Source of the DNA: Neorhizobium sp. UBA3556
GTDB lineage: Bacteria > Pseudomonadota > Alphaproteobacteria > Rhizobiales > Rhizobiaceae
Direction of reading: 5' to 3'
Assembly (NCBI GenBank): GCA_002376235.1
Contig: DFNX01000016.1
Coordinates: forward strand, 1 to 64,000
Length of the DNA stretch: 64,000 bases
Both the position numbers and the translations under genes were made by a program. The notes beneath the pieces are model-generated. The model was not told where the DNA came from. It saw only the letters and a list, made by a program, of their open reading frames with translations, and ran no database searches. How positions within the stretch are numbered: position 1 is the first letter of the stretch; each line of letters begins with the position of its first letter. Below, piece after piece: positions 35,459 through 43,948 of this stretch.

Positions 35459-35804
35459 GACACAACTCGCTTTACGCCAAGATCACCACAACCGGGACGA
35501 ACAACGAAAACCCGGCAACGAAGCCGCGATTATGGTCAATGAAATGCTAATAGGGAGTTGACGAAATATTAGCCGTGCCGATCCGACACGCTTTCGTGAA
35601 GATGCGGGCTGCTCTTGCGCCAATTTTTAGCCGGTTCTGCCTGTCGGCGCCGCCGATAAGATGCCGGCAGAGGCCTGTGGATTTTCCCGCCCATGTCGTG
35701 CAGGTTGCGCAGATGAATGGCTGTGGCGCGCTGGATCTTGCGAACTCGCGCGCTATTTGTCTCGATGGCGACAGTTGGGGTGTTTCGAGCAGTTGGGCGG
35801 GCGA

Positions 35805-37448
35805 GTGTTGCGGTTTGTTTTGCGGTTTTTGGGATCCCTGAGTGCAACGGGCGTGCTTCTCGCGCTTCTGTTCTTCGCGGCGTCCCTCACGCCAAGCCTC
35901 ATGCCTCGCTCCTGGCTCATCCAGGGCGTCTTGTCCGGCGCTTGTGCCGCGACGGGTTATGCGCTTGGCGTTTTTATCGGCTGGCTCTGGCGATATCTGG
36001 AGCTTCCCTGGTTTTCGAAACATGCGGCTCCGTTGCGGGCAACCACGCTTCTCTTCGCCATCATCGTGTCGATTGTTTTCCTCTGGCACGCCGTCGAATG
36101 GCAGAATTCGATCCGCACGCTCTGGCAGATGCAGCCGCAGGAAAGTGCTGATCCGTTTCGTCTTGCGGGGATCGCCGCAATCACCTTTGCGATATTGCTG
36201 GCGCTTGGCTGGCTGTTCCAACTGGCCGCAAGCCGGTTTTCCCATTGGCTCGATGCGATCATGCCGCGCCGGGTATCAAACGTTATCGGTCTGACGCTTG
36301 CGATCGCCGTCTTCTGGTTGATCGGGCAGGGGCTGCTCGTCAGGTGGGCGCTCGATGCGACCGACGCCTCGTTCCAGAAGGCCGATGCATTGATCGAGCC
36401 GGACGAGACGCCGCCGACAAGCCCCACCGTGACCGGCGGACCGGGATCGCTGGTCGGCTGGGATACGCTCGGCCGGCAGGGCAGGGTATTCGTGTCCAGC
36501 AGTCCGAAAGCCGCAGCCATCGGCGACTTCTGGCAAAAGCCTGCCGTTGACCCGGTACGCGTCTATGTCGGGTTGAACAGTGCCGAAACCGTCGAGGAGC
36601 GTGCGGCGCTTGCCTTGAAGGAGCTTCAACGCCAAGGCGGCTTCGAGCGCTCGCTCCTGGTCGTGGTTGTGCCAACCGGCACCGGCTGGGTCGATCCGGC
36701 CGCCATGGATACGCTCGAATACCTGCATGATGGCGATGTCGCGAGCGTCGCCCTGCAATACTCCTATCTGTCAAGCTGGCTCTCCCTGCTGGTCGAACCG
36801 GAAAACGGACAGGATGCGGCGCGCGCGCTGTTTCAGGCGATCTATGACCACTGGAAAACCCTGCCGAAAGAAACGCGTCCTCGGCTTTACCTGCATGGCC
36901 TAAGCCTCGGCGCGCTGAACTCGCAGCTCTCCACCGACATATATGACGTTGTCGCCGATCCCTTTCAGGGTGCGTTGTGGAGCGGACCGCCATTCCGCAG
37001 CGCCAGATGGAATGCGATCACCGCGATGCGCCAGAAGGGCTCTCCCGCCTGGCTGCCCAAATTCCGCGACGGATCGATCGTGCGTTTTGCAAATCAGCTG
37101 GAAACCGCTTCGAACGGTTTTGCGCCCTGGGGGCCGATCCGCATGATCTACCTGCAATATGCAAGTGATCCCGTCACCTTCTTCGATCCGTCCTCGTTCT
37201 TCCGCGAGCCTGCCTGGCTGAGAGGCCCGCGCGGACCGGATGTCTCGCAAAGCTTCACCTGGATACCGGTTGTCACCGGCTTGCAACTGGCCGTCGATAT
37301 GGCGATCGCCACGAGTTCCCCAATAGGCCACGGCCACGTCTACGCGCCGGAACACTATATTGACGCCTGGATTCCGTTGACCGATCCCGCCGTCTCGCCC
37401 GCTGACATTGTCCGCCTCAAACAGCATTTCCAGTCCATGGAAAACTGA
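35805..37448 (+). CDS. Alpha/beta-hydrolase membrane protein (Abhydrolase_9 type)
   Basis: This protein of about 547 residues has four membrane segments at the start (LALLFFAASLTPSLMPRSW; FAIIVSIVFLWHAV) and a C-terminal alpha/beta hydrolase domain with VVPTGTGWVDPAAMDTLEYL and the nucleophile elbow YLHGLSLGALNSQ. The order membrane domain then hydrolase matches Abhydrolase_9_N plus Abhydrolase_9. Substrate unknown. The frame is open back to 35661; I use the GTG at 35805 because the earlier residues look non-coding. Confidence 0.8.
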   Translation: MLRFVLRFLGSLSATGVLLALLFFAASLTPSLMPRSWLIQGVLSGACAATGYALGVFIGWLWRYLELPWFSKHAAPLRATTLLFAIIVSIVFLWHAVEWQNSIRTLWQMQPQESADPFRLAGIAAITFAILLALGWLFQLAASRFSHWLDAIMPRRVSNVIGLTLAIAVFWLIGQGLLVRWALDATDASFQKADALIEPDETPPTSPTVTGGPGSLVGWDTLGRQGRVFVSSSPKAAAIGDFWQKPAVDPVRVYVGLNSAETVEERAALALKELQRQGGFERSLLVVVVPTGTGWVDPAAMDTLEYLHDGDVASVALQYSYLSSWLSLLVEPENGQDAARALFQAIYDHWKTLPKETRPRLYLHGLSLGALNSQLSTDIYDVVADPFQGALWSGPPFRSARWNAITAMRQKGSPAWLPKFRDGSIVRFANQLETASNGFAPWGPIRMIYLQYASDPVTFFDPSSFFREPAWLRGPRGPDVSQSFTWIPVVTGLQLAVDMAIATSSPIGHGHVYAPEHYIDAWIPLTDPAVSPADIVRLKQHFQSMEN

Positions 37449-37738
37449 GCTTTCCGAGATCCAGGCTGCACATGCTCCAGTTTGGAAACACAGTGTCCAT
37501 GCTCTGCACGAGCGGTGAGGGATTCATCTGCGCTTAGATGTGATTCGTGATCATTGCCTTTGTTTTTGCAAAGAAAAATCTTTCGACTGCGATGATCGGC
37601 CTCAATGAATTATCCGCTCGCCGCTCCATGTTGATCGGTAACGGTTTCGTTGGTTGCGGCCAAAAGTCTTGCCTTGGGCCGCCAGCCGGTCGATATCCAC
37701 ATGGTAGTTTTTCTATTGATCAACTGGAAGTGACAGAC

Positions 37739-38830
37739 ATGACCAAGCGAATTTTTGCCTCCCCCGGCCGTTATATTCAGGGAAGCGGCGTCATTGCCGA
37801 ACTGGGCGACTATCTTTCCGAAATGGGCACGAAGGCCATCCTGGTATCCGACGATATCGTCTGGGGCCTGATCGGCACGAAGGTGGAAGCGGCTGTTTCC
37901 GGCAAGGTCGAATTCGCCCGCGAAAAATTCTCGGGCGAAGCCTCCACCAACGAGATCAACCGCCTGGTCGACGTGGCGAAGAAAAGCGGCACCAACCTCG
38001 TCGTCGGCATCGGCGGCGGCAAGACGCTGGATACGGTGAAGGCCGTTGCCGACGAGCTGAAAAGCCCCGTCATCATCGTTCCCACCATTGCCTCCACCGA
38101 CGCGCCCTGCAGCGCGCTCTCGGTCATCTATTCCGATGACGGCGTATTCGAAAAATACCGCTTCTACGCCAAGAACCCGGACCTGGTTCTGGTCGATACC
38201 TGGATCTGCGCCCAGGCGCCGGTTCGCCTCTTTGCGTCGGGCATTGCCGATGGTCTCGCAACTTACGTCGAGGCGCTCGCCGTCCAGCGCTCCAATTCCA
38301 AAACCATGGTCGGCGGCTCCGCCACCATCGCCGGCATGGCGATTGCCGAAGCCTGCGAAAAGACGCTCCTGACCTACGGTATCAGCGCCTATCAGGCCGT
38401 CGAAAAGAAGCTGGTAACGCCTGCCGTCGAAGCTGTCGTCGAAGCCGCAACGCTTCTCTCCGGCCTCGGTTTCGAAAACGGCGGTCTCGCCGCAGCCCAT
38501 GCCATCCATAACGGTTTCACGGCGCTCAACGGTGATATCCACCACCTGACCCACGGCGAAAAGGTGGCCTACGGCACGCTCGCCCACATGATCCTCGAAC
38601 AGCGCGAAGACGACGAAATCGCCGGTTACATCGAGTTCTACCGCTCGATAAAAATGCCGGTGACGCTCGCCGAACTGCATCTGGAAGGCGTCTCCCGCGA
38701 AGACCTGATCAAGGTCGGCAAACTCGCCAACAGCAAGGACGACACGCTGCAGAACCTGCGCAGCGATTTCACCGCAGAAGAAGTGGCCGACGCGATCTTT
38801 GCCGTGGATGCACTGGCAAGAGTGGTCTAA
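37739..38830 (+). CDS. gldA: Glycerol dehydrogenase
   Basis: This 363-residue enzyme oxidises glycerol to dihydroxyacetone with NAD. It has the NAD motif VVGIGGGKTLDTVKAVAD and the three metal ligands expected in iron/zinc alcohol dehydrogenases of this family: Asp in GIADGLATYVEA, His in AHAIHNGF and His in HLTHGEKVAYG. GGAAG precedes the ATG at 37739; the frame extends upstream to 37547 without family similarity. A composite inverted repeat follows the gene. Confidence 0.93.
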   Translation: MTKRIFASPGRYIQGSGVIAELGDYLSEMGTKAILVSDDIVWGLIGTKVEAAVSGKVEFAREKFSGEASTNEINRLVDVAKKSGTNLVVGIGGGKTLDTVKAVADELKSPVIIVPTIASTDAPCSALSVIYSDDGVFEKYRFYAKNPDLVLVDTWICAQAPVRLFASGIADGLATYVEALAVQRSNSKTMVGGSATIAGMAIAEACEKTLLTYGISAYQAVEKKLVTPAVEAVVEAATLLSGLGFENGGLAAAHAIHNGFTALNGDIHHLTHGEKVAYGTLAHMILEQREDDEIAGYIEFYRSIKMPVTLAELHLEGVSREDLIKVGKLANSKDDTLQNLRSDFTAEEVADAIFAVDALARVV

Positions 38831-38905
38831 TCACCTTCATAAAAACGCCGCGTGCCGGACGAGGTGCGCCGCTGAACCGCCCGTTGCCGTCCGCGACGGT
38901 AACAA

Positions 38906-38965
38906 AATGCCGCCCGATCATTGCTGTAAGTGCGTTAATACGCAATCACGGCCCTGGGCGGCATT
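38906..38965 (+). repeat. Composite inverted repeat after gldA
   Basis: AATGCCGCCC (38906-38915) and GGGCGGCATT (38956-38965) are perfect inverted arms. Inside them TGCGT (38931-38935) pairs with ACGCA (38940-38944) around TAAT. The whole can form a long stem with an inner hairpin, followed by GACCTTTT. It may terminate gldA, or be a dispersed palindromic repeat unit. Confidence 0.5.
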
Positions 38966-39073
38966 GACCTTTTATGTTGCGCTGCAGTATTCGCCTTTGC
39001 GAGCCTTGATCCGGATTGCACTTCTGTCCGTTGACGGACGCCGTTTTGATCATCCGAAAGGCTTTATTCTTCC

Positions 39074-40039
39074 ATGGCAACTGGTCTCATTGCACTTCTC
39101 GACGACGTGGCGGCGATAGCCAAACTGGCTGCAGCCTCGCTCGACGACGTAGCGACGCAGACCGCCAAGGCAACCACCAAGGCCGCCGGCGTGGTGATCG
39201 ACGATGCGGCGGTGACGCCGAAATATGTCGTTGGCCTGGACCCGTCCCGCGAACTGCCGATCATTGGCCGAATCGCGCTTGGCTCGCTGAAAAACAAGCT
39301 GATCATTCTTCTGCCGGCAGCACTTCTGCTCGGTTATTTCGCCCCCTGGGTGATCACTCCGCTGCTGATGCTCGGCGGCGTATATCTCTGCTACGAAGGT
39401 GCCGAAAAACTTTACGAGGTCTTCTTCCCCCACGCCATCCACGGCCATGAGAAGGACGTCTCGAGCGAAAAGACCGACCCGAAGGCGCTGGAAAACCAGA
39501 AGGTCAGTGGCGCGGTACGCACCGACCTCATCCTTTCTGCGGAAATCATGGCGCTGACGCTCGCCGACGTGTCGAAAAGCAGTATCTCGACGCAGGGTTT
39601 TGTTCTGGCCGCCGTCGGCATCCTGATCACCTTTGCGGTTTATGGCGTCGTCGCGCTGATCGTCAAGGCCGACGATGCCGGCGTGGCGATGGCAAAAACC
39701 TCGTCACCGGCGCTTAAGGTTATCGGCCGCGGCCTCGTCGTCGGCATGCCGGTCTTTTTGAAGATCCTCTCGACGGTCGGCACCGCCGCCATGCTCTGGG
39801 TTGGCGGCAGCATCCTCGTCCACGGTCTGGCGGAGCTTGGTTTTGCCGCACCTGAACATATCATCCACGGCGCAACCGAATCCGTCGTCTCCACCATCGC
39901 CATCGCCCCGGCTCTGATCGGCTGGCTCGTCACCTCCGCACTACAGGCGGTGTTGGCTATTATCGTTGGCGGGATTGTTGTGGTGCTGATGGGGTCGGTC
40001 GTGGGGCCGATGTGGAAGATGGTGCGCGGCGGGAAGTAG
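39074..40039 (+). CDS. DUF808 (YedI-like) inner membrane protein
   Basis: This 321-residue membrane protein begins MATGLIALLDDVAAIAKLAA and has the DUF808 signature KATTKAAGVVIDDAAVTPKY, then PIIGRIALGSLKNKLIILLP, with about seven hydrophobic segments. The function is unknown; E. coli has one copy, YedI. It is the last intact chromosomal gene before the accessory region downstream of nrdJ. Confidence 0.9.
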   Translation: MATGLIALLDDVAAIAKLAAASLDDVATQTAKATTKAAGVVIDDAAVTPKYVVGLDPSRELPIIGRIALGSLKNKLIILLPAALLLGYFAPWVITPLLMLGGVYLCYEGAEKLYEVFFPHAIHGHEKDVSSEKTDPKALENQKVSGAVRTDLILSAEIMALTLADVSKSSISTQGFVLAAVGILITFAVYGVVALIVKADDAGVAMAKTSSPALKVIGRGLVVGMPVFLKILSTVGTAAMLWVGGSILVHGLAELGFAAPEHIIHGATESVVSTIAIAPALIGWLVTSALQAVLAIIVGGIVVVLMGSVVGPMWKMVRGGK

Positions 40040-40141
40040 CCTTGTTTCTTCCACTCATTAGGTGGACACGGCATCAAAGGCTCGCAAACCAGTCGTTTTT
40101 CACTCCTACGGTTTCTACAAGCGTCGTCTGAACACCTAATT

Positions 40142-40974
40142 CTAACTGCTTGAGTAGCTCGCACAATCAATCAGATCTATTGCGATGGCGCCGTCACGGC
40201 TAGCCTCGTCAGAATCTTGACTGGTAAACGTGCCTGTAGTTATGAATAGACCTTTGTCAGCTCTGCCTTGAAGTGCACCGCGAAAATCCCTAATTTCTCG
40301 AGCGAAGACACTTCCTTCCAACGTTTACACTGAAAATACACCTGGAATGAACCAAGGTCGGCACGAAGCACTCCGACACCGTCTATTCCGCCATATCCGG
40401 ACTTCCCCCGCACTTCAACCTTCACAAAACCAGCTTCGCGTAAAAGTTTTTGAGCTAAACGCTCAAATGCTGAAGGGTCTATTTGTAATAAACAATCAAT
40501 TAGATTTTGCTTCCAATCTGTTTTCACGACGGCGTCATCATCAAATCCGTCGGATGACATCGCGATTGGCTCAGGAGCGGCATCGTTTGTCGTTCTTTGT
40601 TTCTGTCTTCTAAGCTTGGCGCGCTCACGTTCTTATTCGTTTACTTTGTTGTAGATGGCGATAGTCTGGGATTATTCGTCAATCGAGTAGCCGATCTCAG
40701 TCAAATTCCATACTCTGCGGGCTGAGTTTTCGAGAGCTCCTCCGCGTTTCAAAACGTTCTGGCCCATGCTAAATAATAGTTTAGCGCTGATCTCGGCCCA
40801 AGGCATAAGGTAGCTCTGCTCAACTTCTGTGACGCCTTCTCGCTCGGTGACTGCATCATTGAGTTCATCAATCGCCGCAGACCCACCTAGGGATCGCAGG
40901 GCTTCTACTGTAGCCAGCATCATTTGCGGCAGAGCAGGAAAGCCGCTTTCCTCTATGAAAAAACTTTTGTCCAT
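40142..40974 (-). pseudogene. mrr: Decayed Mrr-type restriction endonuclease gene
   Basis: Reading leftward from 40974, about 100 codons give the Mrr N-terminal winged-helix domain (GGALENSARRVWNLTEIGYS). TAA codons then interrupt the frame at 40672-40674 and 40633-40635. The frame continues into the catalytic domain: DPSAFERLAQKLLREAGF, GYGGIDGVGVL and the QxK motif VYFQCKRWK. One base is missing near 40314-40319. In the shifted frame the normal sequence resumes (EIRDFRGALQGRADKGLFIT) and ends at 40142. Mrr proteins cut modified DNA. This copy should be inactive. The segment is more AT-rich than its neighbours. Confidence 0.85.
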
Positions 40975-40993
40975 TTTTGTTGATTATTCTACG

Positions 40994-41018
40994 AAAAAGG
41001 GCGCCATAGGCGCCCTTT
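40994..41018 (-). terminator. Original nrdJ terminator, now displaced
   Basis: AAAGGGCGCC (40996-41005) and GGCGCCCTTT (41009-41018) form a perfect ten-pair stem with a three-base loop. On the minus strand it is followed by a five-T run (40994-40998). If the 41027-49190 element is removed, this hairpin starts about 24 bases after the nrdJ stop on the same strand, so it reads as the nrdJ terminator. Confidence 0.75.
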
Positions 41019-41021
41019 ACA

Positions 41022-41026
41022 CTAAC
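41022..41026 (+). repeat. Left target-site duplication CTAAC
   Basis: CTAAC directly precedes the TGT end of the element and is repeated exactly after its ACA end at 49191-49195. Five-base duplications are typical of Tn7- and Tn5053-type transposition. Confidence 0.85.
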
Positions 41027-41116
41027 TGTGCCGCGACATTGGGTTGTACATTGAATAACCCTAATAAGAAAACGAATCCAATGATTGGAAAACGTGTCCG
41101 CGACATTAGGTATGCC
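41027..41116 (+). repeat. Left end repeats of the element
   Basis: Two related copies lie in the same orientation: L1 at 41027-41049 (TGTGCCGCGACATTGGGTTG...) and L2 at 41095-41116 (TGTCCGCGACATTAGGTATG...). The shared core is CCGCGACATTRGGT. Multiple transposase-binding repeats at each end are normal in Tn7- and Tn5053-type elements. Confidence 0.78.
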
Positions 41117-41361
41117 ACTCCGAGAAATCCTATGCCATTGGGGCAGTCGTAGACATAGGCGGCTCGACTGAATAGCGGCAGACCATTGCGCTCGAGGCGC
41201 TCATCTTTGGTTTGTTTTGGCCGCGCCTCTATTTACGCATGTGCTCCTCCTGAACAATCGAGGAGACGATACGCAAGCAGGGGTCGGAGCTCCAAGCCGA
41301 TGACTGGATTGCCGAACGACTCCCGGATACAACCTCTACAACTCGACGATTCTGGTGGCCC
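41117..41361 (+). other. Non-coding left shoulder of the element
   Basis: Between the left end repeats and the PIN gene I see no supported frame, only short shadow ORFs. Promoter sequences for the PIN gene are likely to be here, but I cannot assign boxes. Confidence 0.4.
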
Positions 41362-42513
41362 ATGCCGACAATGACACGCGAACAGGTGATTGAAGCGATC
41401 GGAAATGGGCGCATCGGCGCGGTGACGATAGACACCACCGTTTTCGACAGCAAGAACAAGAATTTCCGGCAGACGGACTTCAGAGCGATATCGCAGTTCC
41501 GCAAGCGCAACACCCCGGTCGTTATCACTGACGTAATCGCCAACGAGATGAAGGCGCATCTCGAGGAGGAAGCGGCGAAGTCTCAGCGTGAACTGAAGAG
41601 CGCTCTTCGGTCTCACAATCTCCGCTGGCACCGGGAGAAGCCGGAAAACGAAGATGGTTCCCTTTTTATCGGCAAGAGCCCCGCAGAGTTCGCGCAAAGC
41701 GAGTTCGATGCCTTCGCGGAGCACGTCGGCGCTCAGCTTCTTCCGGTTGCGGAAACACCCAATGGACTGGCTGAACTGTTCCGCCGATATTTCTCGGTGG
41801 AGACGCCTTTCGCGAAAAAGGAGACGCGGAAACGGGAATTTCCCGATGCGGCGGCATTGATGAGGCTAGAGGCTTACGCAAAGGATCGGGAGAAATTCGT
41901 CCTCTGCATAGCGCAGGACAAGTCATGGGTGGATTTCGCCGACAAGTCCGATCATCTGGTGGCAGTGTTCCCGCTGGACACGGCGCTGGGGATGTTCAAC
42001 GAAGCGTTTGCCGATCAGGATCTTGCCGACGGAATCGTGGCACTTTGGAAAGCCGGCAGTCAGTACGACTTTGAAACGGAGGTGTTCGACGCCATCGTAG
42101 ATCGTCTCGCCTATATCGATTTCGACATCGATGCCGATAGTCCATTCCATTACGAGGCGGAGCCCATGGAGGCCGAGCTTCTTGAAATCTTGATGGACAC
42201 GCTGACCGAACCAGTGGTTCTGGCCGCGGACGATGCCTCTGTCACATTCTCGATCGACATCACCGTAAAAGCGAAGTTCAACGCCGTATTTAGCTTTGCC
42301 GTCTGGGACAGCACGGACAAGGACTATGTCGGAATGGGTAGTGAAACGGCCGATGTCACCGATGTCGTGACCCTGACTCTCACGATTGTTGCGGACCGCG
42401 ACATTTCAGAAGGAATCCTTGGTCGCGAGGTTTCCGTGAGCCAGAGGACGTTTACCGTCGATTTCGGCTATGTCGATGCTTTTCCAGACGAGCCCGAACA
42501 GGACAGATATTGA
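41362..42513 (+). CDS. PIN-domain (DUF4935) protein
   Basis: The N-terminal half of this 383-residue protein is a PIN-type nuclease domain of the DUF4935 group, with acidic residues in the expected places: Asp24 (VTIDTTVF), Glu62 (ANEMKAH), Asp162 (FPDAAAL) and Asp186 (AQDKSWVDF). The C-terminal half (about 250-383) is beta-rich and unrecognised. PIN proteins cut RNA and often act in toxin or defence systems; no antitoxin is visible beside it. It is the leftmost cargo gene of the transposon. Confidence 0.75.
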   Translation: MPTMTREQVIEAIGNGRIGAVTIDTTVFDSKNKNFRQTDFRAISQFRKRNTPVVITDVIANEMKAHLEEEAAKSQRELKSALRSHNLRWHREKPENEDGSLFIGKSPAEFAQSEFDAFAEHVGAQLLPVAETPNGLAELFRRYFSVETPFAKKETRKREFPDAAALMRLEAYAKDREKFVLCIAQDKSWVDFADKSDHLVAVFPLDTALGMFNEAFADQDLADGIVALWKAGSQYDFETEVFDAIVDRLAYIDFDIDADSPFHYEAEPMEAELLEILMDTLTEPVVLAADDASVTFSIDITVKAKFNAVFSFAVWDSTDKDYVGMGSETADVTDVVTLTLTIVADRDISEGILGREVSVSQRTFTVDFGYVDAFPDEPEQDRY

Positions 42514-43040
42514 TAGATGAAGGCAGGGATCTTCAGATAAGCCGAAAGTCAGAATCAGTCGAGCGGCGCGATCGTCCTAGCGGGCGCGAAACGTCAGCAG
42601 CAGGGTTAGATAAGTGGATTCTTCGTGCCTCCGAAGGAACTTGAAGACGAGCAGGGGCCGATGCTGACGTTTACTTGTTCATCAGTTCAGGAGACAAGCG
42701 AGCAGAAACTTGGTTCGATGCTTCAGCGAGCAGCCGAATGGTGCAGGCATGGATCCCGCATTCCGAAATCGGCAACGAAGTGGTGAGGCCGAAGGTTTCT
42801 GGAGATCCCAATCTTCCCCGATACCGGTCCCTTCCCAGAGTGATGCGATTGGCTGCTGGGGCAATCAGATCGATCGCCCAGAGACCTCAGGTTGCGTATC
42901 TGGTTTGAGGTGACTGGCACTATACTCCACGATTAGCGTGTCGGAGTATGTTCTCCCGCTCGACGTGTGTTTGAGGCGGATGGCTCGCTGGACAAACATG
43001 GCTGCAAGATGCAGACGGTCGGTGTGTTTTACCGGGGCCG
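42514..43040 (+). other. Non-coding or degenerate stretch inside the element
   Basis: Two overlapping short frames (42675-42908 and 42710-42913) exist, but neither resembles a known family or has a good ribosome-binding site. I take the region as spacer or gene remnant. A possible -10 box (TATACT, about 42921) precedes the next gene, without a well-spaced -35. Confidence 0.4.
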
Positions 43041-43748
43041 ATGATGCGATTCGCTATCGACAAAGATTTCGTGATCAAGTTAGCCCGGATTCTTTTTGGA
43101 ACGGGCCTCGGAAAAACGGGTGGGGCAGTTGCTCTCCTCGGGGCATCGTCAGCGTCCGGTCTGGTGCCATGGCTGATCTACTCCGCAGCTAATAATTATC
43201 TAGGCTGGAGCATACCTCCAAGCGATTCCCCCTTATGGTTCGGACTGCTTCTCGTGGTTATCGGACTTGCGACTGCAATTCTCGGAGCCTATTGGCAGAG
43301 GACCGCTGCGTTAACGGTCGAGCCGATAACCACCCCTCATGATGTTGCTCTTTATGCCAAGTTCCGCGAGCTCATGCCGGACCACGCGATCGCGTTCATT
43401 CAAGACTATGACTTCGGTAATTGCTTTGATATGCGCTATATCGAGGGCGTTCTTGACGTAGGCCACGCGTGGCGGGGGCCGCGGTTTGAATTTTCGGACG
43501 CTAGATATGAAACGCCGTTTGCATCCGTCAAAGCTAACGCCCGTAGCTTTTCGCAGCTCGTTGCTGTCAATGTAAACCCCGTGATGGGCAACCCGCACTG
43601 GGGTACAACGAAGCCGGACAACTTCAACGGGGTGTATAGCCCGACGCTACGGTCGGTAAACAAGGGGCTGAACGACAGCGCTACGGCGTTGCATCACGCG
43701 ATCGTTGAGTTTGAAAGAATAGCTGGTCCGGCGCTCTATACCAGGTAG
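43041..43748 (+). CDS. Two-helix membrane protein of unknown function
   Basis: This 235-residue product is not one I recognise. It has two membrane segments (GGAVALLGASSASGLVPWLI at about 27-46 and LWFGLLLVVIGLATAILGAY at about 64-83) and then a soluble domain of about 150 residues with IAFIQDYDFGNCFDMRYI and WRGPRFEFSD. Small membrane proteins with a cytosolic sensor are common effectors of anti-phage systems, but that is only suggestive here. Start codons at 43041 and 43044 are both possible. Confidence 0.6.
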   Translation: MMRFAIDKDFVIKLARILFGTGLGKTGGAVALLGASSASGLVPWLIYSAANNYLGWSIPPSDSPLWFGLLLVVIGLATAILGAYWQRTAALTVEPITTPHDVALYAKFRELMPDHAIAFIQDYDFGNCFDMRYIEGVLDVGHAWRGPRFEFSDARYETPFASVKANARSFSQLVAVNVNPVMGNPHWGTTKPDNFNGVYSPTLRSVNKGLNDSATALHHAIVEFERIAGPALYTR

Positions 43749-43750
43749 TC

Positions 43751-43945
43751 ATGAGGTTCGCATATTTCTTTATGCCGCCCGCTACGTCTGTGGCTTCGGA
43801 ACCAGTCGACGTGACCTTGCCCAAATTTATCCGGGTTGAGGTCGCTCCGATGGTTTTGGTGAAGGGCTACCCGATTTTAGGTCAGCGGACACTGGAATTT
43901 TCCGGGACGAGAAGCGAATTGGTTTTTCTCGATCTCCGCCCGTAA
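43751..43945 (+). CDS. Small hypothetical protein downstream of the membrane protein
   Basis: This 64-residue frame begins two bases after the preceding stop and ends three bases before the convergent tniQ stop. I recognise no family. Its placement suggests translational coupling with the membrane protein, but there is no clear ribosome-binding site of its own, so it could be spurious. Confidence 0.4.
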   Translation: MRFAYFFMPPATSVASEPVDVTLPKFIRVEVAPMVLVKGYPILGQRTLEFSGTRSELVFLDLRP

Positions 43946-43948
43946 AGC

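Noticed and set aside
42675..42913. Two short overlapping frames inside the transposon
   Set aside because: They have no family similarity and no convincing ribosome-binding site. They were left as part of an unassigned stretch.
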